From Quillaja saponaria (Eukaryota; Streptophyta; Magnoliopsida; Fabales; Quillajaceae), in NCBI GenBank assembly GCA_029379385.1, contig CM055605.1, forward strand, positions 13,117,001 through 13,181,000: a stretch of 64,000 nt of DNA, written 5' to 3'. The position numbers were made by a program, and so were the translations under genes. Shown here piece after piece: positions 1-10,041 of the stretch. The notes beneath the pieces are model-generated. The model was not told the origin of the DNA, made no database searches, and was given only the letters and a program-made list of their open reading frames with translations. Position 1 is the stretch's first letter. Every line of letters starts with the position of its first letter.

Positions 1-340
1 TCAGACCACATATATGCTAGTTCAAATTAAAATTTCATTAAATATGGGATGAGTAATACTATTAATTTCCTCTTATATAATTTTAACATTTTGGAAATGC
101 ACCTGTTATCCACTCCACTGTTGTAATTTGATAATTTATTTAATTTGTATGTCTATGTTAAGAATTTTACTTTTATATTTTTTAATAGTATTCTATATAC
201 AAAATTAATCATGTTAGATACTTACAAGTATTATGATATGTGTTTTATTATATGTTTCCATGTCGTTTTCATATTGTTTATCGAAATCATTTTCATTTCT
301 AGACTTATCAAAATGGTACCTCGAAATGAATTTTAGTTCC
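1..340. other. AT-rich sequence without recognisable gene
   Basis: I see no coding similarity, RNA gene or terminal repeat. The only long reading frame is a low-complexity hydrophobic translation of AT-rich DNA. It flanks a retroelement gag remnant and is probably part of the same old element. Confidence 0.4.
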
Positions 341-344
341 TTGT

Positions 345-623
345 CTACGAGTTGGCTATCATTGCCTTCAATTCTTTAAATATTTCATTCAAATGATCCT
401 CTATTCTCTGAGAGCACTCATCGAACTTGACCATAGCTGCGTTAAGCTTTTCATCCAATTTCTGCAAATTGTTCAAGGTTCTTTACTTAAATTCCCCTAT
501 CGATTCTTAATTATGATACAATGCCATTTTGATTCCCTCCAGTCATGTTTCTAGTCCTATCACTCAAGCTTCTAGTCCACTATGGCTTCCATCATCATTA
601 TCCTTCTTGTTCATCGTGGTTAT
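345..623 (-). pseudogene. gag N-terminal remnant of an older, outer LTR retroelement
   Basis: On the minus strand about 345-480 translates as a charged helical segment (LQKLDEKLNAAMVKF, then a run ending KELKAMIANS), the kind of coiled coil found at the start of plant retroelement gag proteins. The frame upstream, toward 623, contains stops. A tRNA-Met primer site at 5104-5120 lies just upstream in element order once the inserted element at 624-5083 is removed, so this is best read as the gag start of the host element. Assignment to gag is inference; no zinc knuckle or capsid motif is visible. Confidence 0.4.
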
Positions 624-1868
624 TGTCACAGGGCATCTTTCGCAAAGGTTATTTTCTACTTTTTTACTCCCTATGATGGCACTTGACTGCCTTGTCATGT
701 CTCAACCAAATTCCCACAACCAACCAGAAAATAGTAGTATAGAAAACTGAACAAAAATATATAGGAACTCTACTCCCAACCTTTAATTAACCAAAAAGAA
801 TAATTACAGTTTCTGCATCATTACATGCACAAATCTAGTTATAAGTTTTTCTAGCTAGAAACCAACACAATTGGCCAACCACTATACAAATTCTACTGCA
901 TAACTTATATACTACACACAGGCAATTTTACTAGTAATAACCCTACTACCTAAATTTTTGCCCCATGCATAAGGTAGTTACCTAATTGCTAGGTAATTTC
1001 CATAAATTGCTGCATCAGTTCCACAAATTTTTTGGCCACACATAAGCATCCCAGCAACTACCCAACATTTTTACAACTTCATTCCAACAAGTCCAGCAAG
1101 TATGTAACTACAAGAACTGCTAGTAACTGCTACTAGGTGGCATCATATTGTGCTGTGAGCACTTCAACTCGCCCCAAGTGTTTGCTGACTATGCAGCAAG
1201 CCCACCACAGGCTTGCCAACCGAAAATGTGGGAGCCCAGACCCAACCAGTGCCATCCCTTAAGCCATGCACCACCAAATCTAAACCACTTTAAGCCAAGC
1301 TAGCAAACACAAACCAAACAGCACCTCGGCTACTTATCTTTGGAACCATAAGCTTGCCAACTAACTTGGGACTATGTCCAAGCTCAAACATAGCCTTTCA
1401 ACCCATGTCCAACCCACACACAAGTAGATTCAACATATGACTCACTTGGAGTAACACTTTGCCTGTATATTGCCCAAGCTGGATGCACTGTATATCCTTG
1501 CTGGCATACTTACTGCTGTATCCATACTAACTTAAACCATGCTCCAATGTCAAGCAAACAACCTATCCAGGTTTCTCACAACTCTGTCTTAGTCAAGGCA
1601 TTGCACTCTGCCAGTGCCAAAATTCCATGTCAAGATAGTGTTATGACATGCCATTGCTTTTGTTGAGATAATGTCATGACATGCCACTGCCTGTGTTAAG
1701 ACAATCTTCTTGCTCTAGTCATATGCTAACTCCTACTGTCATCTATGTGTCATGTTTAAGCCACCAACCTTGTTTAAGACATGTCTTCTGCCATATCTTT
1801 GAGTGTGGTCTAGCATGGCATAAGGCCAAGCCATGTTGCCAGCATGTCTCAGTGTTAAGGGTCTAACA
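624..1868 (-). repeat. 3' LTR of the nested element
   Basis: Direct copy of 3787-5083, aligning throughout, for example AAACCAACA..AATTGGCCAACCACTATAC in both. In element orientation it starts TGTTAGACCC next to a GGGTAGGGGTGGTT purine tract. It is about 50 bp shorter than its partner, mainly because it holds fewer units of the GTGTCATGACATGCCACTGC-type tandem repeat near 1625-1700. Confidence 0.85.
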
Positions 1869-2507
1869 AACCACCCCTACCCAAAGAGTTCAATGTCCTC
1901 ATCGGTGGGTCTGCCTCTGCTTCCTTATTAGCAATCTCCCAGTTTTTCTCCCTATCTGTCAAACTCAAATTGTCCACCATTAGGATGGACTCATCCATTG
2001 CCTCTAAGAAATCATTTTCATCTAGAGTATTTACACAAGGTACATGAACCATATGGCTGTTACCTTCCAAGATAGCTACATATCCCATGTGAGAGAGAGG
2101 AACCAGCTTGTTTCTGATCATGAAATCAATTCCAATAATCATGTCCATAATCATCCAAGACATAATTAAGAAATCAGTTTCACCAAACCAATCTCTTAGG
2201 TTCATCCCATATTATATGCAATTGCATGAATGTCTTTCTTTGCATCACCAGCCTATGAAACTACAGCTTTAACTTTGCTTAAGTCTAGGTTAAGGGAAAG
2301 TGCCACAATGCTATTCATAAGGCAATACGAGGAACTTGTATCTACCATAGCTTTCAACTTTCTCCCATGAACTAGTACTTTTACAAACATTAATTCATGC
2401 AAGTTAGTAGGATAAGCATTATAAAACACATTCGGTTTACCTTCAAACTCATGCGTCTCCTGGGCTTTACTTGCTTTTTTCAAGATCAAAGAGTTCAGCA
2501 ATACCAA
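1855..2507 (-). pseudogene. Retroelement aspartic protease region
   Basis: Minus-strand frames at 2253-2507 and 1855-2205 give a retropepsin-like segment. The block KVLVHGRKLKAMVDTSSS corresponds to the active-site strand of plant gypsy proteases, where VDTGA is usual; here Gly after Asp-Thr is Ser, so catalysis is doubtful. Downstream, MIIGIDFM resembles the ILGMDFL strand of the family. A stop and frame change separate the two pieces. In an autonomous element RT would follow, but the frame runs straight into the 3' LTR. It follows gag directly, as expected for gag-pro order. Confidence 0.65.
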
Positions 2508-2603
2508 TGGGTTAACCCTAGATATCTCAAGGTCTAACTCATCATTTGTGCCATTGTTAGCAACTATTGCACTGAATTTTTCCTTCTTAGGGCAATCCTT
2601 GGC

Positions 2604-3572
2604 TCAATGAGGGCCATTGCAAATAAAATAGCCAGAGAAGGGCTTGCTGCCCTGCTCTTTCTCCACAAGGTATGCCCATTTGACTGACTGCTTTTTCTTA
2701 TCTTTGCCTTTATCCTTGCCTTTATCTTTCTTAGACTGACTAGACTTTTCAGAGTTGCCCTCCTTAGTCTTGTCTCCTATGAAATTAATGAGGCCCCCTG
2801 CTGCTGCCAAATCAGAGGGCAGGTTTTTCACTCCCTGCCTCCTTAACTCAAGCTGAGCCCACTGTTGCAACTTAGACATGAAATTAAACAATTTTTTGTC
2901 CTCATGGACATGTTTTTAATATCCAACATAAGGACACTAAACTCCTTCACATAGTCACATATGGTTCCTGTATGTTTTAGATTTTTAAGGGAGTTTCTTG
3001 CAACCCAAGCTATGTTGTTTAGAAGAAACTGTTCACAGAGTTCTTTCTTTAATTCCTCATAGTTTTCAATTTTTTTCCTTGTAACTTTTGCGTCTTCCTC
3101 TATACGGGTCTTCCACCATAATTTGACATCACTAGCCAAATACATGGAAGTGATTGACACCTTCTGCACTTCAGGAAACTTAACAGCCTTAAAATACTGC
3201 TCCATGTCCCATATGAAATTCTCAAGTTCTTTGGCACTCCTTGTACCATTGAAAGATTTCAAATCTGGAATTTTTAACCTTGTAGAGGATCTTTCACCTC
3301 CATGTCCATTAGCCACAACACGTTTTAGGATAGTAATCTTATCCTCAAAATGTTTGGTGGTTTTTTTTGAATTTCTCCATCAATTTTATCACATTCGTGG
3401 CGTACAAATCTGCACCCCTTCCCAACATTTGTAACTCAGACCTCAAGGCTTGTAAATTTATCGAAATGGCATCAATATGCAACCATAAAGATGCCTCAAT
3501 GCCAAACGAATGATTTCCTACTATACCTTCTAAGGCATCCAACTTTTCCCTTGTGTTTGCTATATCCAGCAT
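2604..3572 (-). pseudogene. Ty3/gypsy-like gag polyprotein, frameshifted
   Basis: Three overlapping minus-strand frames (3572-3345, 3316-2843, 2891-2604) make one gag protein of about 320 residues. The middle part has the Retrotrans_gag signature: LWWKTRIEEDA, then a YEELKKELCEQFL stretch, then a short run ending YVKEFSVLMLDI. The third frame continues with WAQLELRRQGV, a lysine-rich linker and a zinc-knuckle remnant (YFICNGPH, a stop, AKDC) that has lost its first Cys. The first frameshift is at an A8 tract near 3350. Gag forms the virus-like particle in the cytoplasm and packages element RNA. The start at 3572 lies about 200 nt below the primer site, as in other LTR elements. Confidence 0.8.
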
Positions 3573-3770
3573 CCATAACTTTCACAGACATAAAGGTAGA
3601 AGGAGAGAAATATTTAAATTTTACCAACCTGGTTAAGATTTAACCCACGAAAATAGTAAGACCACACCACCCAAAAGTCTACAACTTTTAACTAAACAAC
3701 TATTGTGCAAAACAAAAAAATATAATCACCAAGATTTGCTCTACCTTAGCTGCTAGATTTTGCTTAACCT

Positions 3771-3784
3771 GGGCTCTGATACCA
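3771..3784 (-). other. Primer-binding site (initiator tRNA-Met) of the nested element
   Basis: Reads TGGTATCAGAGCCC on the minus strand, complementary to the 3' end of plant initiator tRNA-Met, two bases from the end of the 5' LTR. This fixes the orientation and the inner edge of that LTR. Confidence 0.9.
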
Positions 3785-3786
3785 CT

Positions 3787-5083
3787 TGTTAAGGGGCATC
3801 TTGCAATGGTTATTTTCTAGGTTTTTACTCGTTATGATGGAACTTAACTACCTTGTCATGTCTTAGCCAAATTCTCACAACCAACTAGAAAACAATAGTA
3901 CAGAAAAATGAACACAAATTTACAGGAACTCCACTCCTAACCTTTTATTAACCAAAAGGAACAATTATAATTTTTGCATCACTGCATGCATGAATTTGAT
4001 TACGTTTTTCTAGCTGGAAACCAACATAATTGGCCAACCACTATACAGATTGTACTGCATAATTTATATACTGCACACAGGTAGTTTTGGTAATGGCAAC
4101 CCCACTACCTAGGTTTCTGCCACTTGCATAAGGCAGTTTCCATAATGCTACATCAGTTCCACAAATTTTTTAGCTACACACAAGCATCCCAGCAACTACC
4201 TAAAACTTCTGTAATTTCATTCCAACAAGTTCAGCAAGTATGCAATTGTAGGAATTGCCAATAACTGCTACTAGGTGGCATGCTGTTGTGCTATGTACAC
4301 TTCAACTTGCCCCAAGTGTCTACTGACTATGCAGCAAGCCCACCACAGGCTTGCCAACCGAAAATGAGGGAGCCTGGACCGAACTAGTGCCATCCCTTTA
4401 GCCATGCACCACCAAATCCGAACCACATTAAGCCAAGTTAGCCAATACAAACTAAACAGTACCTCAACCACTTATCTGTGGAACCATAAGCTTGCCAACT
4501 GATTTGGGACTATGTCCAAGCTCAAACATAGCCCTGCAACCCATATCTAACTTATACACAAGTATATTCAACACATGACTCACTTGGAGTAACACCCTAC
4601 CTGTATGTTGCCCAAGCTAGCTGCACTATGTGCCTCTACTGGCACACTTGCTGCTGCATCCATACCAACTTAAACCATGCTGCAGTGTCAAGTAAACAAC
4701 ATGTCCAGGTCTCTCATAAGTCTGTCTTGGGCAAGGCACTATACACTACCAGTGCTAGAATTCCATGTCAAGACAGTGTCATGACATACCACTGCTTGTG
4801 TTGAGACAGTGTCACAGTAGAGTCAGGATAGTGTCATGACATGCTATAGCCTGTGTCAAGACAATGTCACGGTAGTGTTAGGACGATGTCATGGCGTGCC
4901 ACTGCCTGTGTCAAGACAAGCTTCTTACTCCAATCATATGCCAACTCCCATTGTTATATATATGTCATGTTTAAGCCATCAACCTTGTTTAAGACATGTC
5001 TTCTGCCATATCTTTGAGTCTGGTTCAGCATGGCACAAGGCTAAGCCTTGCTGCCAGCATGTCTTGGTGTCAAGGGTCTAAGA
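3787..5083 (-). repeat. 5' LTR of the nested element
   Basis: Partner of 624-1868. It contains an expanded tandem array at about 4750-4920 built on a GTGTCAAGACAATGTCA / GTCATGACATGCCACTGCC motif; this accounts for most of the length difference between LTRs. The outer edge reads TCTTAGACCC instead of TGTTAGACCC. Confidence 0.85.
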
Positions 5084-5350
5084 GTTACTCACAGCCAAGG
5101 ATTCAATGGATCTGATACCACTAATACAACTAACTTGAAGAAGAAGAACTTACAGAAGAGAAATAAGAAAAATAAAGAGAGAGAAAGAGAAGATTCAAAC
5201 TTTAGTATTTTTCAATAATGAATAGGATGATTTTCTAAAGAATTACACCGAGAGTTATACACCAACAAACTAACTCCCACTGACTTATTAACAGATCCCT
5301 AACAACTAACAGACTCCTTAACAGCCATAAGAGTATCTTTAATAGCTAGT
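5084..5350 (-). mobile_element. Outer retroelement: primer site and probable LTR end
   Basis: 5104-5120 on the minus strand reads TGGTATCAGATCCATTG, a second tRNA-Met-type primer site. The sequence beyond it (5121-5350), with CT/GA-rich runs, looks like an LTR 3' part, but no second LTR copy is visible, so its outer end cannot be placed. The gag remnant at 345-623 would lie about 20 bp downstream of the primer site without the nested insertion. Confidence 0.55.
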
Positions 5351-6108
5351 ACACTTAGCCTATTTAGCGTTTTGAGTGTGATTCATATCAAAGACCTTCT
5401 TTATGATTTGGCAAAATTTGTTTAGGGATATTTTTGTTTTAGGTTAGAGAGAAATGAAGCACATACATAACAAAGTGGACTTGTCATTTTTCCTATTTAT
5501 GATCTATAAATGAATCCTCTAACAGGTATGGGACTCTATATATTGTTGACGGATTACGAATGTTGCTTACATTAAGTTTGAACCAACTATATTTAGGTTA
5601 CCCCTAGTCTATAAGTTCAATGGGATAAACAAGTCACAGTTGTTAGCTGTGTTACTATCTTTTAGTCTCATATGTAATTTTATGATAGTAACATTTATTG
5701 CATGATCGAGGTTAAGATATGCTCTTAACAAAGTGTTGCACCCTTATCAAAATAAGGGTATGAGAAACACTTTGCCTATATGAACTAGAAGTGGAGCTGC
5801 TTGTTATAGAGAGTTGTGGTTTATTATGTTAATGGTTCATGAAACAGGATATTGTGCATGACTATTAAAGCCAAAGCAATAAGATTGCTCATCGTGGAGG
5901 AAGGATTGTGTGTGTGTGATAACTTTGGTCATGTCATATACAAGTAGAGGTTTAATCTACAGACACCATCAACTACGACACAACTTTGAGTTATTTACAC
6001 TAAGGGAATGTTCAATGTTCATCACACATTTCTCTATGCATATAATCCTTAGAGTTAATTAACAGAAAGTTTTTTGCTTAAAAGTAGTTTTCTAAACAAG
6101 TGGGGGAT
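5351..6108 (+). mobile_element. 3' untranslated tail of a copia-like element, ending in a polypurine tract
   Basis: No protein similarity is visible. The stretch ends AACAAGTGGGGGATTG (6095-6110), the purine tract plus LTR start arrangement common in plant copia-type elements. The upstream coding part is missing, so this is the tail of a truncated element. Confidence 0.55.
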
Positions 6109-6480
6109 TGTTGAAATGCACCTTAAATGGGGTGTTTCTAATTATGCCTTATATGGGGTATATGGAGAGGTGTATAGTTGTTTGTAAAACTAACCTCTTT
6201 GAATTCATGCAAAAAATTATGAATTCATTTGAGCAATTATGAATTCATTTTAGCGGTTATGAATTCATTTCAACAGTTATAAATTTATTTAAGCAATTCT
6301 GATGGGTTATGATTTTATTTATGCGGTAATGAATTCATTTCTGCGCTTATGAATTCATTTCAGGAGTTATGAATTCATATACACTTAAATTGAGAATAAT
6401 ATTTGACATCGTTATTATTTTTAAAATGATTACAAAATTAAATTTGTAACTGAAAAGTTTTTAAATAAAAAATATGAAGT
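6109..6480 (+). repeat. Partial LTR containing a 20-bp minisatellite
   Basis: Starts TGTTGAAATGCACC straight after the purine tract. From 6201 to 6380 it contains about eight units with a strict 20-base period, consensus GAATTCATTT plus a variable decamer ending TTAT; most units keep an EcoRI site (GAATTC). One half unit (6301-6310) breaks the register. No second LTR was found. Confidence 0.65.
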
Positions 6481-7850
6481 CTCTACATTTTTAAAATTAG
6501 ATACAACCTTCTTCTAAAAAATAAAAAAAAATTAACCTATGCACAAAAGTTTTTTGAGATTTTTTTTTTCTAATAATTGTTTTTGCATGAAAATTATTTT
6601 TCCTAAGGCTTGACATATACCTGGAGGTGTATTGCTTGCAACCTTTAGCAAATCTTTCTACTATGGGCAATAAAAACCTTAAGGATAGGGACAAGCCGTG
6701 TCATTCATTGTCCAATTTTCTAAGCTCATCATATTTTGTATCTTCCAAATTAACAAAACATAATATGAAAAGGTAAAATTACAAGAATATACAGAAGAAT
6801 TGTTTTTTTTTTTGGGTTGCATAATTTCTTTATTCTTTTACGTTACTATTTTTACCTTTTTAATAAGTTGCCATAATTAAATACATTCGTGTTAAATTGG
6901 TCCTTTTGTTCAAACTAATAAATTAATCTTTAATATTCTAGCAATTTTTTGTGATTTGTAATGATTTCTGAAAGAAAACTTTTGGCTTGCTTACCATTTT
7001 GTTTCTACTTTACAGATGAAAATGAAGATTGTTGCATACCTTAATTAGAACTCCCAGGTCTCATATAAGTTTATGATTGAATCTTCCTAGATGAAACAAC
7101 TTGATGCAGTGAAAATGCTTATGACTAATTTTCATTTTCAATTAGTGTTACTCGATAAATGATGTTGTTCTCTCATGACATAAAAACTTTACAATATATC
7201 AAAGAGGTAAACTTTACCGGAAGCTCTGTAAATTTTATATACACTTATTATTTCAAACCAACATGTTTATCACTTCGGTTATAAAGCGATGAAGGGGGCA
7301 GTTTACTGGTTACTGGTTATTTGACGAAATGGACAACTATAAAGTGTTGTTTTGTTATTTTTATTTTAATAGGAATACTATAGAACCATTGAAGTTCACA
7401 AAAATAAGACAAATCTTCTTACTAGCTGCAGATTGGTAATGTTTGTTTTCGTTTCTTATCCTGAAATTTCGTGTCGATTGGTTGCAGAAGCATCCTGAGT
7501 GAAGTCATTTTTCTATTAGATGCATAAGTATCTGCTCATCAACCAGACACTCAATTATATAAGGGAGTGGGAGTTGGATAGGATTGCATAAAGAGATCTT
7601 TTTATGTCTATTTGATGCTCTTGAATCCCAACTCTTTGAAAACCTAATGATAGTTATTTCTAATTTTCTTTTGCACAGATTTATTGTGAGAATTTAGATT
7701 TCAAACTTCTCGTCTTGTAATTACATGAGACTAATTCTTTACTGTGTGTTTGTCTAATTCTAATGAGATGCCCTTACAGCATCCAAAATCAAAATTCTAA
7801 GTTTAGCTTTATATTTCTGAGAATGCTTTCACATATCGCTGATCTATAGT
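6481..7850. other. No gene recognised; possible body of a non-autonomous Helitron
   Basis: AT-rich sequence with stops in all frames and no protein similarity I recognise. It lies upstream of a Helitron-type 3' end at 7851-7880 and could be the body of that element; I could not identify a 5' TC terminus. Confidence 0.3.
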
Positions 7851-7880
7851 CCCGTGCCATTGGCACGGGTTCTTCACTAG
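7851..7880 (+). mobile_element. Helitron-like 3' terminus (hairpin plus CTAG)
   Basis: Perfect hairpin CCCGTGCCATTGGCACGGG (7851-7869), 7 bases, then CTAG (7877-7880) followed by T. Helitrons end in a short GC-rich hairpin about 10-12 bases before a CTRR terminus and insert before T, so all three marks fit. A matching end occurs at 53800-53825. Confidence 0.65.
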
Positions 7881-9161
7881 TACCATTTATATACTAAGAA
7901 TTTACCGTATAAATTGATTCAAACCGCAAGGAAAAATTTAATAATCTTATCTTTCAAGTAGAACCTCCCGAACTTTCCCTTGATGGTTTTATGAGAAACA
8001 AAATGAAAATTAGAAGTATTCACATTATGTTTTAGCTTAGAAGCTTTCGTAATTTTTATTTTTTATTTTATTTTTTGGGATTAACTGATTTTTAGTTAAT
8101 AGTTAAAAGAATTTCTATTGAAAGTGGCGAGTAAAACAATTTATCCATTTGCTATCAGGTCCTTAACTTCCTTTACAGTTTGACGGAGTTACTAAATGCA
8201 AGAATAAATATACTATTTTTTCCTTTCATTTTCTCTGTATATTCTTTTTCTTTTATTTTAACCAAACTCTAAAATAGATTCAAATAAGAGACAAGTACAA
8301 AGTTTATTTTCAGAGAAATTATATATTTTTTATTATCTTTCATCGTAATGTCAAGTTGAATGGCTCTTACAGATACAATATTTGAATTTTTTTTCTTTTG
8401 TTCAATTAGTAATAAAGCTTATCAAGGATTGAAAGATAATTATGAATGCATCGTAATGGATTTTAAAATCCTGATACACAAAAGCCAACTTAATTGTCAG
8501 ATCACTTGGTACTACAAATAAGATAGATCACTTTGTATTACAATTTGTAGTTACTAGCTTCTTGTGCTAGACCATTCCGATTTCTGAGTGACAACCAAGA
8601 AAATCATTAAAGACACTCAATTATTAGTTGCAGCCCAGCTGGATGTTTGTTTCCATTATGGGTGGAGTCCATCAATGATGAAAATTAATGAAACAAACGG
8701 AAAAGTGAGAGTTTTGTGGTTCACACTTTTCTGCTCTTATCCTTATCATCTCATCGATGCCACAAACAAAAGTTTTACAAAATAAATTGATGGTTTTGTG
8801 TTTCTTTAGTACCGCATGATGCTTTAAGATTGTGAACCATTTAAAAAATTATTATGCTGTAGTTGATATAGACACGAGACCGAATAATTTTTGGGGACCC
8901 TTGCCAGTCAAAAATCCTACTCCTATTTTCCATGTTACTTCATATGAAATACTGTCTCCATGTGAACGTTGGAAATTAAAGGCTTAACTTGAAAACATAG
9001 ACAAAGTTAACAGGAACCATGAAATTAAGACAAGGAGAATACTTTATCGTGTCCTAAATTTCTACTTACCCTCACGACTTAGATAAATTGTTCCAGCTCA
9101 TAGACAAATCTTTTTTGTAATCACTTCACTTCCATGTTTTTCTTTTTCAAACAAGATTGCC
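7881..9161. other. No gene recognised; upstream region of the NLR remnant
   Basis: AT-rich. A 65-codon frame at 8588-8785 has no recognisable motif. The last ~100 bases before 9162 are pyrimidine-rich and probably the old leader of the resistance gene. Confidence 0.4.
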
Positions 9162-9745
9162 ATGGCTGGAGAATTGGTTCTCTCTGCCTTCCTTCAGGTG
9201 GCCTTTGACAGGTGGCTTATCCAGAGGCTGTGAACTTCTTCCGAGGAGGAAAACTGAAGAATGATTTGCTGAAGTTAAAAATTAATCTCTTACCCATCAA
9301 TGCAGTGATCAATGATGTTGAGAAGAAGCAGATAACTGATTCAAATGTGAAAGCATGCTTGTTGAAGTCCAAGATGTTGTCTATGAGTCAGAGGATATCT
9401 TGGACAAGATTGAAACTCAAGCCTCCAAAACAAAGTCAAAAGTTGAACTCCAGACCATCACGAGCAAGATAAGAATTTCTTCACCGCTATTTCTGTTAAT
9501 CCATTTGAAAGAAAGATGGAATCAAGGGTACAAGGAGTCCTTACAACCTAGAATATTTAGCAAGCCAAGTGGAGTCACTTGAATTGAAAAAAGGAAGTGG
9601 AGTTGGTGATGGAGTTCGAGGGCATTCGTCACAAAGATTGCCATCGTCATCTTTGGTAGATGAATCTGCCATATACGGTAGAGAAGGTGATAAAGAAAAG
9701 ATAACTAAGTTATTGTTGTCTCATGATACTGGGAGTGGCTCTGTG
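9162..9745 (+). pseudogene. CC-NB-LRR disease resistance gene, N-terminal fragment (RPP13-like / RGA type)
   Basis: Starts MAGELVLSAFLQVAFDR, the usual beginning of the Rx-type coiled-coil domain of non-TIR NLR immune receptors. Further CC-domain blocks follow in shifting frames: VNFFRGGKLKNDLLK, LPINAVINDVEKKQI, VYESEDILDKIETQA (the EDVID-like motif) and a linker with SSLVDESAIYGREGDKEKI, the segment just before the P-loop in this family. The fragment stops there: no P-loop, NB-ARC or LRR coding occurs anywhere in the window. At least three frameshifts (near 9212, 9355, 9560) and an early stop at about 9231 show that it is dead. Virus-derived sequence begins at about 9748. Intact family members act as cytosolic receptors of pathogen effectors. 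Confidence 0.85.
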
Positions 9746-9747
9746 TC

Positions 9748-10029
9748 ACAAAGATATTTAAATAACATAAAGTATCCTTGGGTTCTAATTTAGGAAGAAG
9801 GTAATTGTTAAGATAGAATGGAACTATCTCATCAGGAGCTAAATTCGCGTGTCTTTTTCTTAATTGGAGTTATCTTTTTATAAGATAGAAGAATGTAGAG
9901 ATATTTAAATTCCTTGGCACAAAAGTGAGCTAACTCATAAGCCTGATCACTTAGGAATTCTTTGTCAAATTCCTTAAAATTAGGAATTAAAATATTTTTT
10001 TTTACAGGAGAGCTTAATTGAGAAGACAT
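9748..10029 (-). pseudogene. Viral downstream ORF, copy 1, truncated
   Basis: Starts MSSQLSSPVKKNIL at 10029, with the same start as the copies at 17088 and 23105. A stop ends the frame at 9832 after 65 codons, while homologous sequence continues to about 9748 where the array meets the NLR remnant. Two thirds of the gene are therefore missing. Function unknown. Confidence 0.7.
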
Positions 10030-10041
10030 AACTCTTTTTTT

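Larger units (their letters stand above)
624..5083 (-). mobile_element. Non-autonomous gag-protease LTR retrotransposon (Ty3/gypsy-like), nested
   Basis: About 4.46 kb with long direct repeats at both ends (624-1868 and 3787-5083), a primer-binding site at 3771-3784, a purine tract at 1869-1882, and gag plus protease between them. No reverse transcriptase, RNase H or integrase coding lies between the protease and the purine tract, so it would need enzymes from a partner. Termini are of TGTTA...TAACA type, mutated at the outer edge of each LTR. Flanking bases GTTAT (619-623) and GTTAC (5084-5088) look like a 5-bp target duplication with one mismatch. It sits in the 5' region of an older element. 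Frameshifts in gag show it is old. Confidence 0.85.

Noticed and set aside
3771..5120. TGGTATCAGA-type sequences as tRNA genes
   Set aside because: Only the 3' end complement of tRNA-Met is present, next to LTR edges; no cloverleaf or A/B boxes. They are primer-binding sites.
6201..6380. Regular 20-bp repeats as a possible CRISPR array
   Set aside because: Units abut without unique spacers, the genome is eukaryotic, and the array lies in an LTR; it is a minisatellite.
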